Of a stretch of 11,315 nucleotides of DNA, positions 1 to 5,510 are shown one piece after another (position 1 is the stretch's first letter; the number at the start of each line of letters is the position of its first letter). A program made the translations under genes and the position numbers. Under the pieces are notes generated by a model, which saw only the letters and a list, made by a program, of their open reading frames with translations, ran no database searches and was not told where the DNA came from. Source of the DNA: an uncultured Clostridium sp. (lineage in GTDB: Bacteria > Bacillota > Clostridia > Lachnospirales > Lachnospiraceae); contig URUX01000073.1 in NCBI GenBank assembly GCA_900551135.1, forward strand, positions 1-11,315, in the 5' to 3' direction.

Positions 1-173
1 TAGGAAAAGCTTCTTTCACAGAGGAGCAGTTAGCGGACAACTTCCAGACGCTTATTGATGCAATTATGAAGGCAAAACCAAGCACCTTAAAGGGCGCTTA
101 CTTAAAGAGCGTTACCCTGACCTCTACCATGGGTCCTGGCGTAAAGCTGAACGTAGCAAAGTTAGCAAACTAA
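1..173 (+). CDS. rplA: 50S ribosomal protein L1, C-terminal fragment
   Basis: This is the last 56 codons of an open frame that enters from the left edge (codons in phase with base 3) and stops with TAA at 171-173. The peptide has the typical C-terminal segment of L1: an FxxLIDAI stretch, then KPSTLKGAYLKSVTLTSTMG, ending in GVKLNVAKLAN. L1 binds 23S rRNA at the mobile L1 stalk and takes part in release of E-site tRNA; in many bacteria it also represses its own mRNA. Its position directly upstream of rplJ-rplL matches the conserved rplK-rplA-rplJ-rplL order. A terminator and a fresh promoter follow, so rplJL is a separate transcription unit here. Identification is firm from the tail sequence and context; the start lies outside the window. 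Confidence 0.95.
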   Translation, partial: GKASFTEEQLADNFQTLIDAIMKAKPSTLKGAYLKSVTLTSTMGPGVKLNVAKLAN

Positions 174-214
174 TTGCTGCTGATTTAAGTATAAACTTCA
201 GAAACGCATATTAT

Positions 215-245
215 AAACACCGGTCATTTTTGGCCGGTGTTTTTG
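215..245 (+). terminator. Intrinsic terminator of the rplA transcript
   Basis: A 12-bp stem pairs 215-226 with 231-242 (one T-G wobble) across a TTTT loop. The 3' arm runs into a T-rich tract. It lies about 40 nt after the rplA stop codon and before the rplJ promoter. Confidence 0.9.
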
Positions 246-289
246 TGATATACAGCTGATTTTTGTTGTGGATTTTTTTGAAAAAGCAA

Positions 290-318
290 TTGACAAGACT
301 TAGAATATATGCTATATT
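290..318 (+). promoter_or_regulatory. Sigma-A promoter of rplJL
   Basis: A perfect TTGACA box (290-295) is separated by exactly 17 nt from TATATT (313-318). Transcription should start near 325, at the beginning of the L10 leader. The strength fits a ribosomal protein operon. Confidence 0.88.
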
Positions 319-324
319 ACTCAA

Positions 325-447
325 GTATTGACTGCCGAAGACAGCAGGTGCCGTAAGGCTTAAGGTGAAAACGCCTGCCGAGGAACGTACAAATCAAACA
401 CAGATTGATTTTGTAGCCCTCTGTCTTTGTGACAGAGGGATTTTTTT
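325..447 (+). ncRNA. L10 leader (ribosomal protein autoregulatory RNA)
   Basis: The untranslated leader of rplJ shows the hallmarks of the Firmicutes L10 leader. A GCAGGTG/CGCCTGC stem (344-350 with 372-378, one wobble) encloses a GCC-GTAA-GGC mini-hairpin and is flanked by purine-rich CCGAAGACA and GCCGAGGAACG strands that resemble the bulged L10-binding fold of 23S rRNA. A second hairpin pairs 389-397 with 405-414, and an intrinsic terminator ends the leader at 447. In Bacillus subtilis the L10(L12)4 complex binds this leader and favours termination, so excess protein shuts off rplJL. The same control is inferred here. GACAG at 340-344 could pair with CTGTC at 421-425 (the terminator's 5' arm) as part of an antiterminator; that pairing is my inference. 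Confidence 0.88.
417..447 (+). terminator. Attenuator terminator within the L10 leader
   Basis: A perfect 9-bp stem (417-425 with 431-439) with a TTTGT loop is followed by A and seven T. It lies 40 nt upstream of the rplJ start, so transcription must pass through it to express rplJL. This makes it a regulated attenuator and not the end of a gene. Confidence 0.9.
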
Positions 448-487
448 CGCAGGGGATACTTCAAAATAATATAGGAGGTAAACCATC

Positions 488-976
488 ATGGCAAAAGTTG
501 AATTAAAGCAGCCTATCGTTGACGAGATTGCTGGCTTATTAGACGGCGCAGCAAGCGCAGTAGTAGTTGACTACCGCGGTTTAACTGTAGAGCAGGATAC
601 ACAGCTTCGTAAGCAGTTAAGAGAAGCAGGCGTAACTTATAAGGTATACAAGAACACCTTAATTAAGCGTGCTGCTGAGGGAACTGATTTTGCATCTTTA
701 GATCCAAACTTAGAAGGACCTACCGCATTAGCAGTATCCAAGACCGATGCTACCGCACCGGCAAGAATCTTAGCTGAGTTCGCAAAGAAAGCTGACAAGC
801 TGGAGATTAAGGCTGGCGTTGTAGAAGGAATCTACTACGACGCAAAGGGAATGAACGTTATCGCTTCTATTCCTTCCAGAGAGGTTCTTCTGGGCAAGTT
901 ACTGGGCAGCATCCAGTCTCCAATTACCAATTTTGCACGCGTTCTGAATCAGATTGCAGAAGCAAAAGAGGCATAA
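488..976 (+). CDS. rplJ: 50S ribosomal protein L10
   Basis: This 162-residue protein is the size and sequence expected for L10, the base of the L7/L12 stalk. The N-terminal half binds 23S rRNA with L11, and the C-terminal helix carries L7/L12 dimers that recruit translational GTPases. Visible family features are the VVVDYRGLTVEQ segment near residues 25-36, the LRKQLREAGVTYKVYKNTLIKRA block (about 40-62), the EGPTALAVS segment (about 76-84) and a C-terminal helix ending LNQIAEAKEA. The start is fixed by AGGAGG at 473-478, nine bases before the ATG. It is cotranscribed with rplL, 124 nt downstream, under the promoter and L10 leader described above. Nothing in the protein looks unusual. Confidence 0.97.
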   Translation: MAKVELKQPIVDEIAGLLDGAASAVVVDYRGLTVEQDTQLRKQLREAGVTYKVYKNTLIKRAAEGTDFASLDPNLEGPTALAVSKTDATAPARILAEFAKKADKLEIKAGVVEGIYYDAKGMNVIASIPSREVLLGKLLGSIQSPITNFARVLNQIAEAKEA

Positions 977-1013
977 TTTTCCTGACCGGACATTGTGCGG
1001 CATGAAAATGAAC

Positions 1014-1039
1014 GGTTTGGCTTTATCAAAAGCCGAATC
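1014..1039 (+). other. Stable hairpin in the rplJ-rplL intergenic spacer
   Basis: An 11-bp stem pairs 1014-1024 with 1029-1039 (two G-T wobbles) across an ATCA loop. It has no following T tract, so it should not terminate transcription. It lies 62 nt before the rplL start. L7/L12 is needed in several-fold excess over L10, and a spacer hairpin could be an mRNA processing or stabilising element; that role is an inference. Confidence 0.6.
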
Positions 1040-1100
1040 TAAATTATAAGAACGAACTAATTATTGAAAATCAAACAAATATTTATGGAGGTAAATAATC

Positions 1101-1472
1101 ATGGCAAAGTTAACAACCGCTGAGTTTATCGAAGCTATCAAGGAATTATCCGTATTAGAGTTAAATGAATTAGTAAAGGCATGTGAGGAAGAGTTTGGCG
1201 TATCTGCAGCAGCAGGCGTAGTAGTTGCAGCAGCAGGTCCTGCAGAGGCAGCTGAAGAGAAGACCGAGTTTGACGTAGAGTTAACCGAGGTTGGTCCAAA
1301 CAAGGTTAAAGTTATCAAAGTTGTTCGTGAAGTTACCGGCTTAGGCTTAAAGGAAGCTAAGGACGTAGTTGACGGTGCTCCTAAGGTAGTTAAGCAGGGC
1401 GCTTCCAAGGAAGAAGCTGAAGACATCAAGACCAAGTTAGAGGCTGAAGGCGCAAAGATTACCTTAAAGTAA
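1101..1472 (+). CDS. rplL: 50S ribosomal protein L7/L12
   Basis: This 123-residue acidic protein has the full L7/L12 layout. Residues 1-33 form the dimerisation domain that binds the L10 tail (ending VKACEEEFGVS). An Ala/Val/Glu-rich flexible hinge spans roughly 34-55. The globular C-terminal domain (about 56-123) contains the VKVIKVVREVTGLGLKEAKD helix region that contacts EF-Tu, EF-G and IF2, and the protein ends with EAEGAKITLK. GGAGG at 1087-1091 lies nine bases before the ATG. It is the last gene of the rplJL unit, with a strong terminator after it. Codon choice is restricted (TTA, GTT and GTA recur), as in highly expressed genes of low-GC Firmicutes. The long minus-strand frame across it is only its shadow. 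Confidence 0.97.
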   Translation: MAKLTTAEFIEAIKELSVLELNELVKACEEEFGVSAAAGVVVAAAGPAEAAEEKTEFDVELTEVGPNKVKVIKVVREVTGLGLKEAKDVVDGAPKVVKQGASKEEAEDIKTKLEAEGAKITLK

Positions 1473-1525
1473 TTTTTCACCAGACTAATTTAATTATTGT
1501 TAATATTCGGTTATCGGGTATTATG

Positions 1526-1562
1526 AAAAAGGGGCTGAAATCTGCGGATTTCGGCTCTTTTT
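1526..1562 (+). terminator. Intrinsic terminator of the rplJL operon
   Basis: A long stem pairs AAAAGGGGCTGAAATC (1527-1542) with the T-rich complement at 1547-1562, with a few G-T pairs and a TGCG loop. The 3' arm ends in CTCTTTTT. It lies about 55 nt past the rplL stop and marks the end of the ribosomal operon. Confidence 0.9.
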
Positions 1563-1673
1563 GGATTTTTTGGCTTATTGTCAGGATCCTTGTCAAGAGT
1601 TGGGGTAAATTTATTTTTGCGACATAGAAATGATGTTTCAGTGTCTCTTTAGGTAAAGGATAGAAAGATTTGA

Positions 1674-1733
1674 TTCCTGAAATTTTAAAGTTCCGTATAT
1701 TAAATTTTCAGAGTTCCGTACATTTCTCAGGAA
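1674..1733 (+). repeat. Short tandem repeat inside an inverted repeat, possible mobile-element remnant
   Basis: The 265-nt stretch between rplL and udk (1563-1826) has no plausible gene. Within it, two copies of a unit holding AAATTTT and GTTCCGTA recur with a 23-nt period (AAATTTT at 1680 and 1702 with a one-base offset, GTTCCGTA at 1690-1697 and 1713-1720). They are bracketed by a 7-nt inverted repeat, TTCCTGA (1674-1680) and TCAGGAA (1727-1733). Upstream, TTGTCA occurs twice 11 nt apart (1579 and 1590). Short repeated end motifs of this type occur at termini of some insertion sequences such as the IS21 family. No transposase is present, so this could equally be a protein-binding site or a chance pattern. 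Confidence 0.4.
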
Positions 1734-1763
1734 CCCGGTGATGTGTATAACCGAAAGAAAAAG

Positions 1764-1817
1764 CTGCAAAATGAGGCAGAAAGTACAAAGACTGTGCGCC
1801 CATTTTGCAGTTTTTTT
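1764..1817 (-). terminator. Terminator of udk, probably bidirectional
   Basis: A perfect 10-bp stem pairs 1764-1773 with 1801-1810 around a 27-nt interior that can form further short pairs. On the minus strand it lies 10 nt past the udk stop and is followed by CTTTTTCTTT. On the plus strand it is followed by seven T (1811-1817). It can therefore end transcription from udk and also back up the rplL terminator. Confidence 0.75.
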
Positions 1818-1826
1818 AAATGGAAA

Positions 1827-2447
1827 CTAGTTGCCGGATTCTTCTAATAAGACCTGAATCTTACCCCGCATCAAATCAAAAGCTACATCATTCATGCCGC
1901 TGTTGGTAATAATGTCGGCAAACACTTTGGTAGGTTCGACATAGAGGTTGTGCATGGGTTTGACTGTGGTTAAATACTGGGTAATAATCCCTTCTACATC
2001 GCGTCCCCGTTCTTTGGTATCTCTTAAAATTCTCCGCAGGATTCGTTCGTCTGCATCAGCGTCTACAAATACCTTAATGTCCAGCAGATCTCGAAGCCGT
2101 TCATCAAACAGAACTAAAATTCCTTCCAGAAGAATAACTGGTTTCGGTTCGACACGAACGGTTCCCTGGGCGCGGTTATGGAGGGAATAGTCGTAGGTAG
2201 GACATTCAATGGCCTGTCCTTCTTTTAGTCTGGCTAAATGTTTGACCAGCAGTTCTGTTTCAAATGCATCGGGATGATCATAATTGAGTTTTTTTCGTTC
2301 TTCAAAAGAAATTCCATCATTGCAGCGGTAATAATTGTCGTGGTAGATAACGGATACCTGATCTCCAAATGCATCGCGGAGCCGGTTGGTAAACGTGGAT
2401 TTACCTGATCCGGTGCCGCCTGCAATGCCAATAATAATAGGTTTCAT
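1827..2447 (-). CDS. udk: Uridine kinase
   Basis: This 206-residue cytosolic enzyme phosphorylates uridine and cytidine to UMP and CMP in pyrimidine salvage, matching the usual length of bacterial Udk. It has the P-loop GGTGSGKST at residues 10-18, YHDNYY (35-40) in the nucleoside-binding region, NYDHPDAFE (55-63), a CPTYDYSLHNR segment (82-92), the VILLEGILV strand (104-112), and the LRRILRDTKERGRD lid region (137-150). It ends with a family-typical VEPTKVFADIIT strand. The start at 2447 is chosen because AGGAGG (2456-2461 on the plus strand) lies 8 nt upstream. A longer in-frame reading to 2540 adds 31 residues with no family character and would include the promoter. It is a single-gene unit, convergent with rplL and divergent from the DUF1576 gene. 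Confidence 0.95.
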   Translation of the reverse strand: MKPIIIGIAGGTGSGKSTFTNRLRDAFGDQVSVIYHDNYYRCNDGISFEERKKLNYDHPDAFETELLVKHLARLKEGQAIECPTYDYSLHNRAQGTVRVEPKPVILLEGILVLFDERLRDLLDIKVFVDADADERILRRILRDTKERGRDVEGIITQYLTTVKPMHNLYVEPTKVFADIITNSGMNDVAFDLMRGKIQVLLEESGN

Positions 2448-2522
2448 TTCCGATTCCTCCTGGGTATGGTATAGTTGCTGAAAATATGAATCAGCATGAC
2501 TGTTTACGGTAATTTTACATAT

Positions 2523-2537
2523 ATTATACATATTATA
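2523..2537 (-). promoter_or_regulatory. Probable udk promoter (-10 boxes)
   Basis: Read on the minus strand, two perfect TATAAT hexamers lie in tandem (2532-2537 and 2523-2528), 75-85 nt upstream of the udk start. No strong -35 box is visible: TTACCA lies 15 nt from the first box and TTTTAC 17 nt. The call rests mainly on the -10 boxes and the gene's orientation. Confidence 0.45.
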
Positions 2538-2551
2538 CACGAAAATCTCTC

Positions 2552-2581
2552 TTGGTAAAACCCATTCTGATACGTTATAAT
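2552..2581 (+). promoter_or_regulatory. Promoter of the DUF1576 gene
   Basis: TTGGTA (2552-2557) and a perfect TATAAT (2576-2581) are 18 nt apart, predicting a transcript start near 2588 and a leader of about 22 nt. It overlaps the region where the udk -35 element should be, so the two divergent promoters may compete. Confidence 0.7.
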
Positions 2582-2609
2582 AGATTTAGCAAATATGGGA
2601 GGAAACTGT

Positions 2610-3899
2610 ATGGGGAAGATACACCAGACAAAGACGCTGTCGCGAAAGGAAAAATTTTATCTGTTATCATTAATTCCGCTTTATTTTATTGCAGCAGGCC
2701 TGATTGTTCAGCCTGTTGACGAGATTCTGCCAGGCCTTGTCCGGCTGATTGCAGAACCGGATTTCCTGATTACAGATTATTTTGTAATTGGGGGAATCGG
2801 AGCAGCATTTATTAATGCAGGGGTTCTCTCTATTGTTAGTATATGGATAATATATAAGCTTCATATGGAGATGAGCGGCCACACGATTACCTCGGTATGT
2901 CTGATGTTTGGATTCTCCCTGTTTGGAAAAAATCTGCTGAATATCTGGGCGATTTTGTTTGGTGTATTTTTATATGCCAGATATCATAAGACTTCCGTGT
3001 CCAGATATATTTACATTGGGTTTTATGGGACAAGTCTGTCTCCGATTTTAACTCAGGTAATGCAGATTTGGCATGTCCCGCTGGCAGTCCGGATCATGCT
3101 GAGTTTGGCAATGGGATGTGTGATTGGATTTGTGCTGCCGCCCCTTGCAACCCATGTTCACTATGCTCACAAGGGATATTCTCTCTATAATGTGGGCTTT
3201 GCAGCGGGTATCATTGCCACAGTGGTGGTATCGGTTATGAAGTCTTTTGGAATCACTACAGAGTCAAGGTTAATCTGGTCTACAGGAAATGATGTGCTGT
3301 TTTTTGTTATGCTGTCTATATTGTTTGGAGGTATGATGGCCGGGGCGGTTTTATACGGCGGATGGGATACGCTGAAGTCTTATCGGGAAATACTGAAATC
3401 GTACGGACTTTCCGGGACGGATTATGTAAAAGAGAATGGCGGCCCGGCAGCAGTTTTTAATATGGGTTTAAACGGGCTGTTCGCGGTGCTCTTTATTTTG
3501 GCAGTCGGGGGAGACCTGAATGGTCCGACAATCGGCAGTATTTTTACAATTGTGGGATTTTCGGCTACGGGAAAACATATCCGTAATATTTTTCCGATTA
3601 TGCTGGGAGTCTGCCTGGGCGGTATTACAAAAAACTGGAATATTTATGATCCATCTGCAATTCTGGCGCTGTTGTTATCGACGACCCTGGCGCCCATTGC
3701 AGGGGAGTTTGGATGGGCGGCAGGTATACTTGCAGGATTTTTGCATTCTTCAGTGGCTTTGAATGTCGGGATTGTATATGGCGGAATGAATCTGTACAAC
3801 AACGGTTTTGCAGGCGGTCTGGTGGCAATTTTTCTGGTTCCGGTGATTCAGTCTGTACGGGATAGGAGAGCACGGGCGAAAGGCGGAATCTCGTTGTAG
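2610..3899 (+). CDS. DUF1576 family integral membrane protein
   Basis: This 429-residue, strongly hydrophobic protein has about ten or more predicted membrane segments and no signal-peptide cleavage site. It matches what I recall of the DUF1576 family of Clostridia, which has no assigned biochemical function; a transport role is possible but unproven. The two halves are duplicated. Residues 65-122 and 280-337 align without gaps (AAFINAG with AAVFNMG, SGHTITS with NGPTIGS, GFSLFGKNLLNI with GFSATGKHIRNI), and a second motif recurs as YSLYNVGFAAG (190-200) and MNLYNNGFAGG (393-403). The start at 2610 is preferred because GGGAGG (2597-2602) lies seven bases before it; the ATG at 2595 overlaps that site. 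It sits alone under its own promoter, with mscL 59 nt downstream on a separate promoter. Confidence 0.8.
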   Translation: MGKIHQTKTLSRKEKFYLLSLIPLYFIAAGLIVQPVDEILPGLVRLIAEPDFLITDYFVIGGIGAAFINAGVLSIVSIWIIYKLHMEMSGHTITSVCLMFGFSLFGKNLLNIWAILFGVFLYARYHKTSVSRYIYIGFYGTSLSPILTQVMQIWHVPLAVRIMLSLAMGCVIGFVLPPLATHVHYAHKGYSLYNVGFAAGIIATVVVSVMKSFGITTESRLIWSTGNDVLFFVMLSILFGGMMAGAVLYGGWDTLKSYREILKSYGLSGTDYVKENGGPAAVFNMGLNGLFAVLFILAVGGDLNGPTIGSIFTIVGFSATGKHIRNIFPIMLGVCLGGITKNWNIYDPSAILALLLSTTLAPIAGEFGWAAGILAGFLHSSVALNVGIVYGGMNLYNNGFAGGLVAIFLVPVIQSVRDRRARAKGGISL

Positions 3900-3922
3900 T
3901 TTGTATAATCCCATGTTATAAT
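3894..3922 (+). promoter_or_regulatory. Probable promoter of mscL
   Basis: A perfect TATAAT at 3917-3922 lies 17 nt from a weak TTGTAG (3894-3899), which overlaps the stop codon of the preceding gene. A second TATAAT is at 3904-3909. A start near 3929 would place the ATG at 3929 at the very 5' end of the mRNA, which supports the later start for mscL. Confidence 0.6.
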
Positions 3923-3958
3923 AAATACATGTCATCAAGAGAAAGAAGGAGAAAACAT

Positions 3959-4357
3959 ATGAAAAAGTTTATGGCTGAGTTTAAAAAGTTTGCCCTCAGG
4001 GGCAATGTAATGGACATGGCAGTCGGCGTGATTATTGGAGGTTCATTTTCAGGAATTGTAACATCTTTAACCGATAACTTTATTAACCCGATTTTAAATT
4101 TCCTGCTGGGTCATGAAACTTATAACCTGGCAGACGTTGCCGGATTTGCGTCTGCATTTCTTTCTTCTGTAGTCAACTTTATTTTAATGGCATTTATATT
4201 ATTCTGCCTTATGAAACTGATTAATAAAGCAATGTCTCTGGGAAACAAAAAAGAAGAAGAGAAACCGGCAGTTCCCACGACGAAGATCTGTCCGTACTGC
4301 AAAAGCGAAATCCCCATTGATGCGACAAAGTGCGCACACTGTACGTCGGAAGTTTAA
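3959..4357 (+). CDS. mscL: Large-conductance mechanosensitive channel with C-terminal zinc ribbon
   Basis: This 132-residue protein forms a homopentameric inner-membrane pore that opens under membrane tension to release solutes during hypo-osmotic shock. The N-terminal amphipathic helix and first membrane helix carry the family signature FKKFALRGNVMDMAVGVIIG (residues 8-27), followed by TSLTDNFINPILN. The second membrane helix is at about 67-90 (ending LMKLINKAM). The periplasmic loop between them (about 50-65) is shorter than in E. coli MscL. After a charged linker (NKKEEEKP), the tail is a zinc-ribbon-like CPYCKSEIPIDATKCAHC with cysteines 111, 114, 125 and 128 in place of a long cytoplasmic helix. 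The start follows AAGGAG (3946-3951) by seven bases; a reading from 3929 lacks a ribosome site. No terminator follows closely. Confidence 0.95.
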   Translation: MKKFMAEFKKFALRGNVMDMAVGVIIGGSFSGIVTSLTDNFINPILNFLLGHETYNLADVAGFASAFLSSVVNFILMAFILFCLMKLINKAMSLGNKKEEEKPAVPTTKICPYCKSEIPIDATKCAHCTSEV

Positions 4358-4402
4358 ATAAGAGATAAATTGATAAAATAATAACAAATTATACAAAAAA
4401 TA

Positions 4403-4431
4403 TTCAAATAATTATAGAAAATTGGTATAAT
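4403..4431 (+). promoter_or_regulatory. Promoter upstream of the TIM-barrel / binding-protein unit
   Basis: TTCAAA (4403-4408; four of six consensus positions) lies 17 nt from a perfect TATAAT (4426-4431) in a very AT-rich stretch. Transcription should start near 4438, giving a leader of about 157 nt. Confidence 0.65.
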
Positions 4432-4437
4432 TGACAA

Positions 4438-4594
4438 ATAAATATTAACGAATAGCCTTAAGTTTGGTAAGCTGAGTTTAAGCATTACGGTAGAGAGGAA
4501 GAGCAGGGTAAATGTGGATACACAACTACTCTGCTCTTTTTTGCTGCGGAGCATCAGAAACCGTATGAGAGGAATCTGTAGGAGGAGGAGAAAA
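4438..4594 (+). promoter_or_regulatory. Structured leader with an internal terminator: putative attenuator or small RNA
   Basis: Between the predicted transcript start and the ATG at 4595, the RNA can fold a hairpin pairing GTAAGCT (4467-4473) with AGC-A-TTAC (4481-4488, one bulged A) over a seven-base loop. A competing stem joins GC-C-TTAA (4455-4460 plus A4461) with TTAAGC (4478-4483). A strong intrinsic terminator follows at 4499-4542, and the gene's ribosome site (GGAGGAGG, from 4581) comes after it. I do not recognise a known riboswitch class. The terminator might instead simply end mscL transcripts, or yield a small RNA of about 100 nt. Confidence 0.5.
4499..4542 (+). terminator. Intrinsic terminator ahead of the TIM-barrel gene
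   Basis: A 12-bp stem (4499-4510 with 4527-4538, one wobble) encloses an AA/AC internal loop and a 4-bp TGTG/CACA stem capped by GATA. Six T span the end of the arm and beyond (to 4542). It lies 142 nt after the mscL stop and 52 nt before the next start codon. Confidence 0.85.
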
Positions 4595-5482
4595 ATGAAA
4601 CTATCAACAACCACTTTGTTTTACGGGCCAAGACCGGATGGGAGTGTAGCTCCGATTATGGACAGCATTCGTAGGATTCATAAAGCGGGCTTCCGGGATG
4701 TGGATTTAAATTTTGCGTGGACGAGGAGAAGGCAGACGGAACTGTATTTTGATAATTGGAGAGACTGGATTAAACAGTGTAAGGAATTACTGGAAGAACT
4801 GGGGATGACAGTCAGCCAGTCTCACGCGCCATTTTACAATGTAATTGATCCGGCATACCCATATCGAGAAGAAGAGGAAGAGATGGTGCGCAGATCCATA
4901 CTTGCGTCTGCAGAACTGGGGGCAGGTATTGTTGTAATACATGGTGGTTCGGTGCCATATCGTGCGGACTATAAGAAAAATAAAATAGAAAATATGGAGT
5001 ATTTTAAGCCGCATTTAGAGTTGGCTGCAAAACATGGGGTAACGATTGCCATTGAAAATCTGTTCGATGAAAATGATTTGCAAAAACGTGTCCGGGTACC
5101 CAGATATTTGGCAGATCCAGAGGATTTGATTGATTTAGTGGACAGTCTTCACACTTCGTATGATAATGTGGGAATTGTTTGGGATTTTGGTCATGCAAAT
5201 TTGATGAACTGGAACCAGCCAGAGTGTTTGGAAATGATTGGAGAGAGACTGATTGCAACCCATGTGCAGGATAACTATGGGGTAGTCGATGACCATCTTC
5301 TGCCATATCTGGGAAATGTGGAGTGGGAACCAATTATGAAAACCTTAAAAAAGATTGGTTATGAAGGAGCATTTGCATATGAAACCCATAAGATGACAGA
5401 CAGACTTCCCGATCTAATGGTAGATGCGATGCTTCGATATGCATTTGAGTTAGGAAATTATCTGCTTTCACTGGCAGAATAA
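4595..5482 (+). CDS. Sugar phosphate isomerase/epimerase-like TIM-barrel protein
   Basis: This 295-residue soluble protein belongs to the xylose isomerase-like TIM-barrel superfamily (AP endonuclease 2 fold, Pfam PF01261), whose members include metal-dependent isomerases, epimerases and endonuclease IV. Likely metal or catalytic residues sit at strand ends as in the family: His77 in SHAPFYN, His116 in VIHGG, Glu154 in IAIENL, Asp197 and His200 in VWDFGHAN, His223 in ATHVQDN, Asp233/His234 and Glu263 in AYET. The start is fixed by GGAGGAGG (from 4581) a few bases upstream; an upstream in-frame ATG at 4514 falls inside the terminator and encodes an Arg-rich stretch of no family character. The binding-protein gene follows 28 nt later in the same operon, pointing to sugar or polyol metabolism. 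The substrate cannot be told from sequence. Confidence 0.88.
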   Translation: MKLSTTTLFYGPRPDGSVAPIMDSIRRIHKAGFRDVDLNFAWTRRRQTELYFDNWRDWIKQCKELLEELGMTVSQSHAPFYNVIDPAYPYREEEEEMVRRSILASAELGAGIVVIHGGSVPYRADYKKNKIENMEYFKPHLELAAKHGVTIAIENLFDENDLQKRVRVPRYLADPEDLIDLVDSLHTSYDNVGIVWDFGHANLMNWNQPECLEMIGERLIATHVQDNYGVVDDHLLPYLGNVEWEPIMKTLKKIGYEGAFAYETHKMTDRLPDLMVDAMLRYAFELGNYLLSLAE

Positions 5483-5510
5483 AAGAATTATAAAGGAGGT
5501 TACAAACGGT

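Noticed and set aside
1061..1480. A 139-codon minus-strand frame opposite rplL.
   Set aside because: It is a shadow of the Ala/Glu/Val-rich rplL codons and has no plausible start signal.
2477..2495. A GCTGA/TCAGC inverted repeat in the udk leader.
   Set aside because: The stem is only 5-6 bp with a nine-base loop, is not near a promoter element, and could easily arise by chance.
2448..2540. A 31-residue in-frame extension of uridine kinase.
   Set aside because: The extension is unlike the family, begins at the -10 box, and the AGGAGG at 2456-2461 clearly serves the ATG at 2447.
4431..4436. A perfect TTGACA hexamer as the -35 box of the TIM-barrel operon.
   Set aside because: No acceptable -10 box lies 16-18 nt downstream (AGCCTT or TAGCCT). 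The TATAAT overlapping its first base, with TTCAAA upstream, is a better promoter.
4558..4573. A catabolite-response (cre) element around the CCGTAT before the TIM-barrel gene.
   Set aside because: It matches the consensus at only about nine of fourteen positions and lacks the conserved 3' half.
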